A DNA stretch of 64,000 nt from Muscardinus avellanarius (Eukaryota; Chordata; Mammalia; Rodentia; Gliridae), in the NCBI GenBank assembly GCA_963383645.1, contig OY726576.1, forward strand, positions 15,983,486 to 16,047,485, read 5' to 3'. The translations under genes and the position numbers were made by a program. The notes under the pieces were generated by a model. That model was given only the letters and a program-made list of their open reading frames with translations, did not search any database and had not been told where the DNA came from. Within the stretch, counting starts at the first letter, position 1. Each line of letters begins with the position of its first letter. Shown here in pieces: positions 17,000 through 29,226 of the stretch.

Positions 17000-17830
17000 G
17001 CCCTTCACCTGAACCACCTGGGGGCCGCTGGGGCCTGGTTCCGTGGCCTCGCACTCTCACCCTCTGCTCACCTCGCCAAGCTCACTGGGGACGCAGATGG
17101 CCACTTTAAAGCTTTCTGTTCCTGGCCCTCGGCCCTGCCTCTGATCAGGCCTGACCACCACCAGCTCGGAAGCCAACGAACCACCGGACCTGGCGCCAGG
17201 GACAGTCCCGTCGCCTGCGATCTCAGACCCCTACCACCCCACGCCCCAAGCCCCCGACCCTGCAGCCCTACGGCATGAGCAACCCCGTCGCCATGTCGGA
17301 TTTCACCCCAGGCCGAGTCTCTCCGCCACGAGAACCCTAGGACAGAGGCCTGGCCGCGCACTCACCTCCCACCACTCGCAGCTCACTGCAAGTTACTTCT
17401 CCAGAGGCAGCGCTGCCACGGGCTCCGCCACCCACGGCCGGCTCGTCCGCACGGCGCTGCGGGCTCTCCTCCAAGCAGAAAAGGGCAGGGCTAGCGAGGG
17501 GCTCCGGCCTCCGGCCTCACTCACCACCGCCGGGAGGAACGAGGGGTGGTCTGCCCCTTAGCGCGGGCTCTCCACAAGAAGTTTGCCTGGACTACAACTC
17601 CCAGGATCCTCTGCGCGGCGGACCTCACCTCCCAAGATGCTCCGCGGCTGCCATTGGGTCGCTGGGTGTGTCTCTGGGTGACGAGATAGGGCCAGTTGGA
17701 GATGGCGGCCTATTTAATTTAAAATCACACTCATTAGTCATGAAGAGACTCTCAGATGATGCTCCGCCTTGCTGAGTAAATGCTCTGTGCTTCTCATAGA
17801 CTACAAGTCCCAGCGAGCCCTGCAGGGACT
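17000..17830 (-). promoter_or_regulatory. CpG island promoter of locus A with ZNF143-type sites
   Basis: CpG-dense sequence with 'gactacaactcccagga' (17590-17606) and 'gactacaagtcccagcgag' (17800-17818), resembling the ACTACAATTCCCAGC element of ZNF143/THAP11. On the minus strand a good donor (GAG|GTGAGT, exon edge at 17366) fits a noncoding first exon of locus A. A second donor-like site follows a short ATGGCAGCC ORF near 17630. The site lies between the divergent finger exons A and B. Confidence 0.65.
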
Positions 17831-18029
17831 TCCACATTCGGCCGCGCCCCTTGGCAAGCTGAAGTGCCCAACCAGGCGGCGCTTTGGCGCTTTTAGTGGA
17901 GCAGAAGTTCACAGCGGTCTTTTACCTGGACTTGGGCAGGTCCTAGGGCCTTGTTCTCCCATCCAGCGCTATGCAGTTGGAAATCAGTGCCCATACTCCG
18001 GGGTCGCGGGCAGGTGGATCCCTATCCAG

Positions 18030-18358
18030 CTTGTTTACAATTGAGGAGGTGGCCCTGGGGACTGAACCCGTGGTTGCTGGAGGCTTGCCTGGAACTTCAA
18101 ACCTTCAGTCTCAACTCCAAGTCCTGAGATTACAGGTGTGCACCATCGCCGCGCCTGTCCTTATATACTTTTCCCTTTTTTGCAGTACTGGATATTGAAC
18201 CCAGGGGCATTCTACCTCTGAGCTACTATCTTGTTTTTTAATCCTTTATTTTTAAGCAGGCCTCACTAAGTAGCTGAGGCTGGCTGCTAACTTGTGATTA
18301 CTCCTGTCTCAACCTCCCAAGGACTTGAATTTCAGGCCTGTGCCACATGCTCAGCTAA
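18030..18358 (-). mobile_element. SINE fragments
   Basis: Two reverse pieces, 'gaggtggccctggggactg' at about 18043 and 'cattctacctctgagctac' at about 18210. Paralogs at 57395-57710. Confidence 0.65.
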
Positions 18359-18469
18359 CAGAATAAAAGAGACAAAATATAAGCAATTACAAGAGAATAT
18401 AATTTCATTTTTAAAATATGAGACAGAATACACTGACAAAAGAATATAATTGAAATAAGAATTTGATAG

Positions 18470-18757
18470 CCAGACTTGGTTGCCTACGCTTGTAATCCCA
18501 GCATTCAGGAGGCTGAGACTGGAGGATGGCGGTTAGCGGACAGCCTCAGCCAGTTAGCGAGGCCCCTTGCACCTTAGTGAGACCCTGTTTCCAAATAAAG
18601 TATAAAATATGTCAGGGAGTATAGCCCAGAGGTACAAAAGCCCCTGGGTTCCACCCCAGTACCACAAAAATAAAATAAAAAAGTAATAAATAGGGCAGAG
18701 ATGATAGCTCGGAGGCAGAATGCCCCTGGGTTCCATCTCCAATACTACCAAAAAAAA
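18470..18757 (+). mobile_element. SINE plus a second SINE tail
   Basis: Head 'agccagacttggttgccta' at 18470, with tails near 18610-18670 and 18690-18757. Confidence 0.75.
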
Positions 18758-18931
18758 ATTGATAATCAAATTATTGTTAAAATATCTATATTATAATTGA
18801 TTGATAATTTCACTGAAGGCCTGGGGAATAGAGGTTATGGCCCAAATAACATTAAATATTTAGCTTAGGAAATTTAGAATACCTTTTAAATTTATAATTT
18901 AGAAACTAGATTTTAGAAATTTCACTTTAGA

Positions 18932-19075
18932 GCCGGACGTGTTGGCATACACTTGTAATCCTAGTACTTGGGAAGCTGAGACAGGCGAATGTGGGTTCAC
19001 AGGCAGCCTCAGCTATTTAGTGAGGCCCTTGGGAGGTACAGTGCCCTGGGTTTAATCCCTAGCACAGCAAGCGTG

Positions 19076-19124
<49 letters not shown>

Positions 19125-19232
19125 CTCACAGTTCAGAGGCCAGCAAGACCCTGTTACAAAATAAAAAATCAAAAGTCCTGGGGAGTGGTTTGGGGTGTAG
19201 AATGCACCTGAGTTTAATCTCTACAACAAAAA
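18932..19232 (+). mobile_element. SINE interrupted by (CA)n
   Basis: The element is split by a CA run at 19079-19121 and ends in the tail 'ggtttggggtgtagaatgc'. Paralog at 58290-58590. Confidence 0.7.
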
Positions 19233-19309
19233 AATTTAACTTTACTATTTAGCTTTATTAAACTTATATTTAAAATTAATATTAGAAATTTAGAATAGAT
19301 GTTCTAACC

Positions 19310-19978
19310 AGGCGTGGTGGCGCATGCTTTAATCCCAGCATTCAGGAGGCTGAAACTGGAGAATTGCGGTTCGTGGATGGCCTCAGGTACTTAGGCCCTA
19401 TGCAACTCAGTGAGACCCTTTTTCAAAATAAAGAATAAAAAATAGGGCAGGGGGTGTAGCTCAGAGGTCAAATGCCCCTGGGTTCTATCCCCACACCTGT
19501 TCACTGGTTAGCTAGCTCTCAGTGAGAAAAAAGAACACAAGTTTCAGGCGTGGTTTCTGTGTGTGTTGCTGTGCATTGGAAGGTTCTCGTAGTGAGAATC
19601 ATGTAGACTGTCGATGTTGTCCCTATTTATTCACCCAAAAGTGCCTGTGATGCCTTTGCTGTCCCCTGTCTGTTAAGCTGTACTGTTGGGCTGGGAAATT
19701 GGTCATATACAGTACCTCTTGGAGCCCGGCATGGTGGCGCATGCTTGTAATCCCAGCATTTGGGAGGCTGAGACCTGAGGATTGTGGTTCGCAGACAGCC
19801 TGAGCTACTTAGTGAGGTTATCTGCAACTCAGTGAGACCCTGTTTCAAAATAACAAGAATAAAAAATTGGGCAGGGGGTGTAACTTTGAGGTGAAATGCC
19901 TCTGTGTTCCATCCCCAGACCCACTAAATAAGTAAATAAATAAATAAGTAAATAAATAAATAAATAAATAAATAAATG
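19310..19978 (+). mobile_element. Two SINEs, the second with (AATA)n tail
   Basis: Elements at 19310-19500 and 19727-19925, then (AAT/GA)n to 19978. The second is the counterpart of the reverse element at 11336-11605, with the same flank 'agtacctcttgg'. So the DNA around finger exon B mirrors that around finger exon A. Confidence 0.8.
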
Positions 19979-20084
19979 AAGTACCTCTTGGTCAGTAACA
20001 TTTGCAATTAAGGATTTGAAGAATGTGGTCAAGTCTCACCATCAATTGAGTTCCATCTGACTTGGGCTTCTCTTTTTCCGGCAG

Positions 20085-20907
20085 GACCAAACCCACCCCA
20101 GCACTCCAATACTCTCTGCCCTCCTGATTTCTCCAACCAGAAATCTCTGGAGCAAAAGGTGCTGTGTGGCCACTGCCCCTGCGTCTTCACATGCTTATGT
20201 GCAGAAAGACTTGTTGCACCTGGGGACCCACACGCGGAGGACCAGAAGGAGCAGCGAGCCTCGGACGATAGATCCTGGAGCAACAGAGCAGAAGATCAAG
20301 ACAGAGAAGGCTCCAAGTCTCGGTTTGGTAGGCCCAAGAAAAGTACTTTTGGAGAATTTCCCAGGCCACCCCAGAGGCCACCAGGTAGCTCCCAGTATGA
20401 TATCAGAGCATTAGGGATGGAGGAGAGCCCGGCTCAGACGAGGACCCCCAAAGACTCCGACAAGGTGCTGAGGAGGGCAGAAGGCCTAGGTCTTGGAGCA
20501 GTTGCCTGTGGCCAGCGCAGACTGCGTTCCAGCAAGATGACCAGCCTGCTCAGTCACCAGAGTACACACTCGGTGGAGAAGCCATACGTGTGCGGTGTGT
20601 GTGAGAAGGGCTTCAGTCTGAAGACGTGCCTGACCAGGCACCAGAAGCTGCACTCGTGGAAGAAGCCCTTTGTGTGTGGCGAGTGCGGGCGACGCTTTAC
20701 ATAGAAGGCCTCCCTCATCATCCACCAGAGGACGCACTCAGGCGAGAAGCCCTATGTGTGCCAAGAATATGGGTGAGGCTTCAGGCTGAAGTTTATCCTC
20801 ACCATTCACCAGAGGACGCACTTGGGCGAGAAGGTATACGTGTGTGAGTGCCGCAAAGGCTTCACTCAGAAGTCGACCTTCGTTAGACACCAGATTACCC
20901 ACTCAGG
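20085..20907 (+). pseudogene. Zinc-finger exon, locus B (broken, chimeric 3' end)
   Basis: An acceptor (ccggcag|gacc, exon from 20085) precedes the ZNF133-type linker (HCPCVFTCLCAERLVAPGD). After one full finger, a TAG at 20702-20704 (in RRFT-stop-KAS) ends the frame. Another stop (tga in 'tatgggtgaggc') and the C-x1-C finger shared with locus C follow. At about 20907 finger sequence changes abruptly to segment X. No KRAB exon lies upstream on this strand. It is the arm of an inverted pair with locus A around the promoter at 17.0-17.8 kb. Non-functional as a zinc-finger protein. Confidence 0.88.
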
Positions 20908-22185
20908 ACGTAATTCTAGTCAGAATTCAGATCCTGTGGAAGCATTCCTGCTACAGCAATTACAAATGCAGGATTCCTCCCTATCTGTGACCTTCATTCT
21001 AATCATTACAATAGAGCAGAGAGCTAGGAGGAATCTTGACCTTTGCACCTAGTGATAGCACTGCCTGGAGACAGGGCGACACCACCTGGTTAAAATAGTT
21101 ATGACAGAACAAAAGACAGATATAATAAAAACTTCATGCTGTTTTTTGGGCCCTGTCTACTAAAATATATTTTAAGTGTTTAATAGGGTGAAGCGTTCAG
21201 ACAGCAGATGGTATTGCAGACAAAATCCAACAGACATTCATCGAAATCCTCTAAATCGTCATAAATGTACACGATTTCCCTACGCCAACTACATGTATGA
21301 AAGCTGGAATCTCCAACTTCGTCCCTATGCAGCTCAAAGGAGGTTGCTAGATAGAGAAGGACTTTGGACTAAGCCCTAGGAATAAAAGGTTCCGAAAGGG
21401 TTAAAGAAAACTCTTAAAAACTGAATTCTTAGCCGGGCGTGGTGGCGCATGCTTGTAATCCCAGCATTCAGGAGGCTGAGACCTGGAGGATTGCGGTTCG
21501 CGGACAGCCTCAGCTACTTAGTGAGGCCCTCTGCAACTCAGTGAGACCCGGTTTCAAAATAAAGAATAAAAAATAGGGCAAGAGATGTAGCTTGGAGGTC
21601 GAATGCCCCTGAGTTCCATCCCCAGACATGCAAAAAACAAACAAACAAACAAAAAACCTGAATTCTTCAAGTGATTTTGGGTTTGACTTTTATTCTTCTG
21701 GAATTTGCCCACTAAAAGCCTCTGCAGCTCCAAGGCCAAGGCAAGGCCAAAGGGGCTGACTTGAAGCACAAGACCCACCTGCAGGGTCATGGGACTGATT
21801 TCAATCACAAAGACCTGGGATGTCACAGGCCTTCTTTTGTCTTGTTCAGGGTTGGTGATTTACATGTATATCTCACTATTGTTTTTTGGGTGTTTGCACT
21901 TTACTACTAGGGAATCACCGGGAAATAGGGAAGTACAAAAAATCTTTTGCCTAGAATAACGTGTCAATTGCACAAGAGGCATTTGTCTGTGTCAATCGTT
22001 TCAGATTTTTTTCCCCCCGGGGAGGATTCTCCACTTTTAGTGATGTGAACAGGAACTTAAAGGAGTTTATTTCATAAAAAAAGGAAAAAATCGCTGCAGA
22101 GAAGTGGCTGCAGAACTATAACCGAAACCTTTGCCCACCTTTCTGAGAAACTCGGTCCCGAACAGACTCAGTGCCCATATTCAGT
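20908..22185 (+). repeat. Segment X, copy 2 (5'-truncated)
   Basis: Starts inside the 74-codon ORF of segment X and contains a private SINE at 21428-21660. It then continues to the remnant at 22190. Confidence 0.85.
21428..21660 (+). mobile_element. SINE inside segment X copy 2
   Basis: Head 'gccgggcgtggtggcgcat', flanked by 'ctgaattctt' on both sides (21420 and about 21658). It is missing from the other X copies, so the insertion is recent. Confidence 0.92.
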
Positions 22186-22189
22186 GCCC

Positions 22190-22440
22190 AGCTGAGCCAG
22201 TCTGCTGCAACTTCCCACCCATGTGAAGACGCACTCGGCGAGAAGCCATATGTGCCTCGAGTGCGGCAGGTGAGGCTTTAGGCGGAAGTCCCACTTCATC
22301 GTCCACGAGAAAAAGCACTGTAGAGAGAAGCCGGACGTGTGCCACGAGTGCAGCAAAGGCTTCAGCCAGGAGTCCATCTTTGTTGGACACTAGTGGACAC
22401 ACTCGAAGGAATAGCCGTAGTGGAAGTCACTGTTTAGCAT
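22190..22440 (+). pseudogene. Zinc-finger remnant beside array 2
   Basis: Decayed fingers, with a stop in 'ggcaggtgaggcttt' and an end at 'ggacactag'. Same piece as at 7481-7690. Confidence 0.75.
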
Positions 22441-23415
22441 TTACTTTTCTTTGGGGATCATCTCAGCGAGAGCGAGACTGACCTCTAGTGGAGGTTAATG
22501 TATTGAATTATACTTTTCTTTGGGGATCATCTCAGCGAGTTTAGACTCCACTGTAGTGGAGGTTAATGTATTGCATTTTACTTTGCTTTGGGGATCATCT
22601 CAGTGAGAGCGAGACTGACCTCTAGTGGAAGTTAATGTATTGAATTATACTTTTCTTTGGGGATCATCTCAGTGAGTTTAGACTCCACTGTAGTGGAGGT
22701 TAATGTATTGCATTTTACTTTTCTTTGGGGATCATCTCAGCGAGAGCGAGACTGACCTCTAGTGGAGCTTACTGTCTTTCATTTTACTTTTCTTTGGGGA
22801 TCATCTCAGTGAGAACAACACTGCCCTCTATTGGAAGTTAATGTTTTGCATTATACTTTTCTTTGGGGATAATTTCAGTGAGAACGAGACTGCCCTCTAG
22901 TGGAGGTTAATGTATTGAATTACTCTTTGGGGATCATCTCAGCAAGAACAACACTGCCCTCTAGTGGATAGTAATGTTTTGCATTTTACTTTCTTTGGGG
23001 ATCTTCTCAGTGAGAGTGAGACGGCCCTCTAGTGGAAGTTAATGTTTTGCTTTATACTTTTCTTTGGGGATCATTTCAGTGACTGCGAGGCTGCCCTCTA
23101 CTGGAGGTCAATGTATTGCATTGTACTTTTCCTTGGGGATCATTTCAGCGACGAGACTGCCCTCTACTGGACGTCAATGTATTGCATTGTACTTTTCTTT
23201 GGGGATCATTTCAGCGACGAGACTGCCCTCTAGTGGAGGTTAATGTATTGCATTGTACTTTTCCTTGGGGATCATCTCAGTGACTGTTAGACTGCCCTCT
23301 AGTGGATGTTACTGTATTGCATTATACTTTTCTTTAGGAATCATCACAGCCAGAACGAGACTGCCCAGGAGTGGAGCTTAATGTACTGCATTATACTTTT
23401 CTTTGGGGATTATTT
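22441..23415 (-). repeat. Tandem array 2: about 14 units, CTCF-like core pointing left
   Basis: Inverse of array 1. Six units match the CTCF core exactly on the minus strand. The proximal units carry 'gacctctagtgg' alternating with a 'ccactgtagtgg' variant, a sign of two-unit amplification. The final unit has 'gcccaggagtgg'. Confidence 0.93.
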
Positions 23416-23435
23416 TTTGATTGATCAAAATTCAT

Positions 23436-23905
23436 TGCAGCCGGGCGTGGTGGTGCACGTTTGTAATCCCTGCGCTTGGGAGACCGAGACGGGAGGATCA
23501 CGCAGGTTTGAAGCCAGCCTAGCTGGCTTAAGGGACTCTGTTTAAAAAAAAAAAGTATAACATAGTTCTGGGAATTTAGCCCGGAGGTAGAAGGGTTTCC
23601 AGGAACCCCAGTACCCCCCCCCAAAAAACCCTCTGCAACAATACACCAATAAAAAAATTAAAAACAAGCTGAGCGTGGTGGCGTACGCTTGTAATCCCCG
23701 TGCTTGGGAGGCTGAGACAGGAGGATCACGCAGGTTCAAAGCCAGCCACGCTGGCTTAAGAGATCCTGTTTCCGAATTTTAAAAAAATATAAAATAGGTC
23801 TGGGAGGTGGAAGGGCTTCCAGGAACCCCAGTACCACCAAAAAAAAAAAAAAAAGTCTGGGAGTATAGCCCAGAGGTAGAAAGCCCCTAGCTTCCTCCCC
23901 CAGTA

Positions 23906-23945
<40 letters not shown>

Positions 23946-24120
23946 AAAATTGCCATCCTCCTGTCCCAGCCTCCTAAGTGCTAGGATTATGAGTGTGTGC
24001 CACCACACCTGTCTTGAATTTTTCATTTTGAAGCAGAGTCTCACTAAGTTACGGAGCCCTTGCTAAGTTGCTGAGGCTGGCCTTGAACCTGTGATTGTCC
24101 GGTCTCAGCCTCCCGGAACT
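23436..24120. mobile_element. SINE cluster with (CA)n at 23909-23941
   Basis: Forward elements at 23440-23630 and 23668-23850, a forward tail to 23908, a CA run, then a reverse head (23945-24120). The same cluster follows array 3 at 28722-29405. Confidence 0.85.
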
Positions 24121-24291
24121 AGGGTTTTCTTGAATCATGGCTGGATTTGGTGCAAAAGCCCAATAATGGCAGCTTAAACAAGGAGACTGTTTCTTCTAAA
24201 GAAACAGCGCTGTGAGATCAGAACGTAGCGTTTTCCACAGTACCGAATTTCATACCAACTTCTACCTTGCTGATTTGTTCAACGCACCCTT
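24121..24291. other. Short noncoding segment, three copies in the window
   Basis: Near-identical to 29405-29565. A more diverged copy (agcccagtactggtagctt) sits inside a SINE at 30440-30530. No function seen. Confidence 0.6.
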
Positions 24292-24720
24292 GCTTCTTCT
24301 TCCCACCTCATCATCCACCAGAGGACACACTCAGGCGAGAAGCGATATGTGTGCAGTGAGTGTGACAGAGGCTTTAGCCGGAAGTTCTGCCTCATCATCC
24401 ACCAGAGGACACACTCAGGTGAAAAGCCGTATGTGTGTAGTGAGTGTGACAAAGGCTTCAGCGAGGAGGCCAGACTCACCATCCACCAGAGGACACACTA
24501 TGGGAGAAGCCGTAAGTGTGCAGCGAGTGTGACAAAGGCTTCAGCCAGAAGTCCTACCTCACCATCCACCTGTGGACACACTCGGGCGAGAAGCTGTGCG
24601 TGTGCAAGGAGTGCGGCAAAGGATTCAGTTAGAAGATCTACCTCATCATCCACCAGAGGACACACTCGGGTTAGAAGCACTACATGTGCCATGATGTGAG
24701 CGAAGTTTTAACCAGAAGTT
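24292..24720 (+). pseudogene. Zinc-finger exon remnant
   Basis: About five fingers ([28 protein letters not shown] and later ones). The frame is lost after 'cacactatgggagaag', with TAG stops near 24628 and 24671. There are no linker or KRAB exons nearby. Confidence 0.85.
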
Positions 24721-24721
24721 C

Positions 24722-24807
24722 CACTTTCTGCCACCTCTGATTCCTCTTCCACCTCTGATTCCTCTGCCACCTCTGATTCCTCTTCCACCTCTGATTCCTC
24801 TTCCTAG
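24722..24807. repeat. 21-bp minisatellite
   Basis: Four copies of about 21 bp, 'ccacctctgattcctcttc' and variants, directly after the finger remnant. Confidence 0.9.
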
Positions 24808-24837
24808 GCATTTGCGTGCGTGAAAGATTCATGCGCA

Positions 24838-25250
24838 AAAAATTGGCTGGCTTTAGCAAGGCCGGGATCGGAGCCTGCCGTGAGGCAAGGCTGGTGCTGG
24901 GGCTTCCAAGGCTGGGATCAGAGCCTCCTGAGGGGTTAGGCTGATGCCGGGGCCAGTGGCTGGCATCAGAGCCTTCCATGAGGCAAGGCCGCTATTGAGG
25001 CCTCTGAGGCCAGGATCGGAGCCTGCCGAGGGGTTAAGCCGGTGCTGGAGCTAGCGAGGCCGGCATTGGAGCCTGCCTTGAGACAAGGCCGGTGCTGGGG
25101 CCTCTGAGGCCGGGATTGGAGCCAGCTGAGGGGTTAGGCCAGTGTCGGGGCCAGCGAGACCAGAATCGGGGCCTCCCACGAGACAAGGCCGCTGCTTGAG
25201 CCAGCGAGGTCTGGATCAGTCCGCCGGGTAGCCAGGCCACAACTGGGGCC
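24838..25250. repeat. GC-rich degenerate minisatellite, about 60-bp period
   Basis: About six units around 'gaggccgggatcggagcctg' and 'gaggggttaggccggtgc', with alternating 'gaggcaaggc' blocks. It sits exactly where the finger array meets the L1-like end in the sister copies. Confidence 0.8.
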
Positions 25251-25254
25251 ATCA

Positions 25255-25640
25255 AGAGTGGGATCAGTATTTGTAATGCAGCATGCACAAAGAAATATTG
25301 CAGAAAATTAAAACCAGATGCTTCCCCTAATCAGCAATAACTAGGAGGAAAGGGGTAACGGGAAGTGGTCGAGCTATAGAAAGGGCCCTATAGTGAAGCA
25401 ATTAAGGTGACCAATCAGAGGGTATGGAATAGGGGAGGATGGAGCCTCTTTAAAAAGCAGGAGGAACATAAACAAATGTATCAAAGTTAATCACCAAACA
25501 AGCATGGGATCGAGGGAGGGGGAGGGAATGGGATGGGGGCTGGATGAGGGCTAATTGGATGATGTGTGCTTGTATATCCTCTCAAGTCTTGTATTCCAAT
25601 GTGATGTATGATTTAAAATAATTTTTAAAAAATTTGGCTG
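25255..25640 (+). mobile_element. L1-like 3' end, copy 2
   Basis: Matches 60935-61275, with a short deletion removing the 'caccaataaaaataa' polyA region near 25613. Confidence 0.5.
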
Positions 25641-26930
25641 GCTTAAAGAAAACAGAGCCCTGAGTGAAAGTGTTGTCTCTGGCCAAAGTACTCCCCCACT
25701 CCTAGATATTCTTTCATAACTATTATTCTTTAGGTAATGATTCTTTTAACTTTCCACATGAATTGCTCCGGTGATATAAGATCAGGACTGTGAGAGAAAC
25801 TGAGTCTGTGGAAAATAAATTTTCTAGTAATTTGTCTAAGCCTCTAAACACCCTCGGCTTTGCTCAAAGACGTAATTCTAGTCAGAATTCAGATCCTGTG
25901 GAAGCATTCCTGCTACAGCAATTACAAATGCAGAATTCCTCCCTATCTGTGACCTTCATTCTAATAATTACAATAGAGCAGAGAGCTAGGAGGAATCTTG
26001 ACCTTTGCACCTAGTGATAGCACTGCCTGGAGACGGGGCGACACCACCTGGGTAAAGTAGTTATGACAGAACAAACGACAGATATAATAAAAACTTCATG
26101 TTGTTTTTTGGGCCCTGTCTACTAAAATATATTTTAAGTGTTTAATAGGGTGAAGCGTTCAGACAGCAGATGGTATTGCAGACAAAATCCAACAGACATT
26201 CATCGAAATCCTCTAAATTGTCATAAATGTACATGGATTTCCCTACACCAACTACACGTATGAAAGCTGGAATCTCGGACTTCATCCCCATTCAGTTCAA
26301 AGGAGTTTGCTAGATAGAGAAGGACTTTGGACTAAGCCCTAGGAATAAAAGGTTTCAAAAGGGTTAAAGAAAGCTCTTAAAAACTGAATTCTTCAAGGGA
26401 TTTTGGGTGTGACTTTTGTTCTTCTGGAATTTGCCCACTAAAAGCCTCTGCAGCTGCAAGGCCAAGGCAAGGCCAAAGGGGCTGACTTAAAGCACAAACC
26501 CACCTGCAGGGTCATGGGACTGATTTCAATCACAAAGACCTGGGCTGTCACAGGCCTCACTTTTGTCTTGTTCAGGGTTGGTGATTTACATGTACATCTC
26601 ACTATTGTTTTTTGGGTGTTTGCACTTTACTACTAGGGAATCACGGGGAAATAGGGAAGTACAACAAAATCTTGTGTCTAGAATAAAGTGTCAATTGCAC
26701 AAGAGGCATTTGTCCGTGTCAATCGTTTCAGATTTTTTTTTCCCGGAGAGGTATCTCCACTTTTAGCGCCGTGAACCGGAACTTAAAGGAGTTTATTTCA
26801 TAAAAAAGGGAAAAAATCGCTGCAGAGAAGTGGCTGCAGAACTATAACCGAAACCTTTGCCCACCTTTCTGAGAAACTCAGTCCCGAACAGACTCAGTGC
26901 CCATATTCAGTGCCCAGCTGAGCCAGTCTG
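25641..26930 (+). repeat. Segment X, copy 3
   Basis: Full-length X with the 74-codon ORF at 25790-26014. Confidence 0.85.
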
Positions 26931-27145
26931 CCGCAACTTCCCACCCATGTGAAGACGCACTTGGCGAGAAGCCATATGTGCCTCGAGTGCGGCAGGTGAG
27001 GCTTTAGGCGGAAGTCCCACTTCATCGTCCACGAGAAAAAGCACTGCAGAGAGAAGCCAGACGTGTGCCACGAGTGCAGGAAAGGCTTCAGCCAGGAGTC
27101 CATCTCTGTTGGACACTAGTGGACACACTCGAAGGAACAGCCGTA
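26931..27145 (+). pseudogene. Zinc-finger remnant beside array 3
   Basis: Same decayed fingers and terminal 'ggacactag' as beside arrays 1, 2 and 5. Confidence 0.75.
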
Positions 27146-28700
27146 GTGGAGGTCACTGTTTAGCATTTACTTTTCTTTGGGTATCATCTCAGCGAGAGCG
27201 AGACTGACCTCTAGTGGAGGTTAATGTATTGAATTATACTTTTCTTTGGGGATCATCTCAGCGAGTTTAGACTCCACTGTAGTGGAGGTTAATGTATTGC
27301 ATTTTACTTTTCTTTGGGTATCATCTCAGCGAGAGCGAGACTGACCTCTAGTGGAGGTTAATGTATTGAATTATACTTTTCTTTGGGGATCATCTCAGCG
27401 AGTTTAGACTCCACTGTAGTGGAGGTTAATGTATTGCATTTTACTTTGCTTTGGGGATCATCTCAGCGAGAGCGAGACTGCCCTCTAGTGGAGCTTACTG
27501 TCTTTCATTTTACTTTTCTTTGGGGATCATCTCAATGAGAACGAGACTGCCCTCTAGTGAAGGTTAATGTGTTGCATTATACTTTTCTTTGGGGATCTTC
27601 TCAGCAAGGAGACTGCCTCTTAGTGGAGGTTAATGTATTGAATTACACTTTTCTTTGGGGATCAAATCAGCGAGAACAACACTGCCCTCTAGTGGAAGTT
27701 AATGTTTTGCATTATACTTTTCTTTGGGGAATCGTGTCAGAGAGAACAAGACTGCAGTGCAGTGAGGTTAATGTATTGCACTTTACTTTTCTTTGGGGAT
27801 CATCTCAAAGAGAATGAGATGGCCCTCTACTGGAGGTTAATGTATTGCCTTATACGTTTCTTTGGGGATCATTTCAGTGACTGCGAGACTGCCCTCTAGT
27901 GGAGGTTAATGTATTGAATTACACTTTTTTGGGGGGATGATCTCAGCAAAATCAACACTGCCCTGTAGTGGAAGGTAACGTTTTGCATTATACTTTTCTT
28001 TGGGGATGATTTCAGTGAGAATGAGACTGCCCTCTAGTGGAGGTCAATGTATTGCATTGTACTTTTCTTTGGGGATCATTTCAGCGACGTGACTGCCCTC
28101 TAGTGGAGGTTATTATATTGCATTATACATTTCTTTGGGGCTCATTTCAGTGAGAACAACACAGCCCTCTAGTGGAGGTCACTGTATTGCATTTTACTTT
28201 TCTTTGGGGATCATCTCAGCAGCGAGAACGAGACTACCCTCTAGTGGTTAATGTATTTCAATACACTTTTTTGGGGGGATCATCTCAGTGAGAACAACAC
28301 TGCCCTCTATTGGAAGTTAATGTTTTGCATTATACTTTTCTTTGGGGATCTTCTCAGCGAGAATGAGACGGCCCTCTAGGGGAGGTCAATGTATTGCATT
28401 TTACTTTTCTTTGGGGAATCATGTCAGGGAGAACAAGACTGCACTGCAGTGAGGTTAATGTATTGCCTTATACTTTCCTTTGGGGATAATTTCAGCGAGA
28501 ACGAGACTGCCCTCTACTGGATGTTAATGTATTGCATTTTACTTTCTTTGGGGATCATCTCAGCGACTGCGAGACTGCCCTCTAGTGGATGTTACTGTAT
28601 TGCATTATACTTTTCTTTGGGAATCATCACAGCGAGAACAAGACTGCCCAGGAGTGGAGCTAAATGTACTGCATTATACTTTTCTTTGGGGATTATTTTT
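27146..28700 (-). repeat. Tandem array 3: about 22 units, CTCF-like core pointing left
   Basis: The longest of the five arrays. About seven units match the CTCF core exactly. Two units (about 27750 and 28440) carry the same inactive variant 'gca.tgcagtga' about 690 bp apart. They point to a ten-unit block duplication inside the array. Confidence 0.93.
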
Positions 28701-28721
28701 TGATTGATCAAAATTCATTGC

Positions 28722-29180
28722 AGCCGGGCATGGTGGCGCACGTTTGTAATCCCTGCGCTTGGGAGACCGAGACAGGAGGATCACGCAGGTTCGAAGCCAG
28801 CCTAGCTGGCTTAAGAGACCCTGTTTCAAAAAAAAAAAGTATAAAATCTGTCTGGGAATTTAGCCCGGAGGTAGAAGGGTTTCCAGGAACCCCAGTAACC
28901 CCCCCAAAAAAAACCCTTTGCAACAATGCACCAATAAAAAAATTTAAACAAGCTGAGCATGGTGGCGCACACTTGTAATCCCCGCGCTTGGGAGGCTGAG
29001 ACAGGAGGATCACGCAGGTTCGAAGCCAGCCACGCTGGCTTAAGAGACCCTGTTTCCAAAGTTTAAAAATATAAAATAAGTCTGGGAGGTGGAAGGGCTT
29101 CCAGGAACCCCAGTACCACCAAAAAAAAAAAAAGTCTGGGACTTTAGTACAGAGGTAGAAAGCCCCTGGGTTCCTCCCCC

Positions 29181-29226
<46 letters not shown>

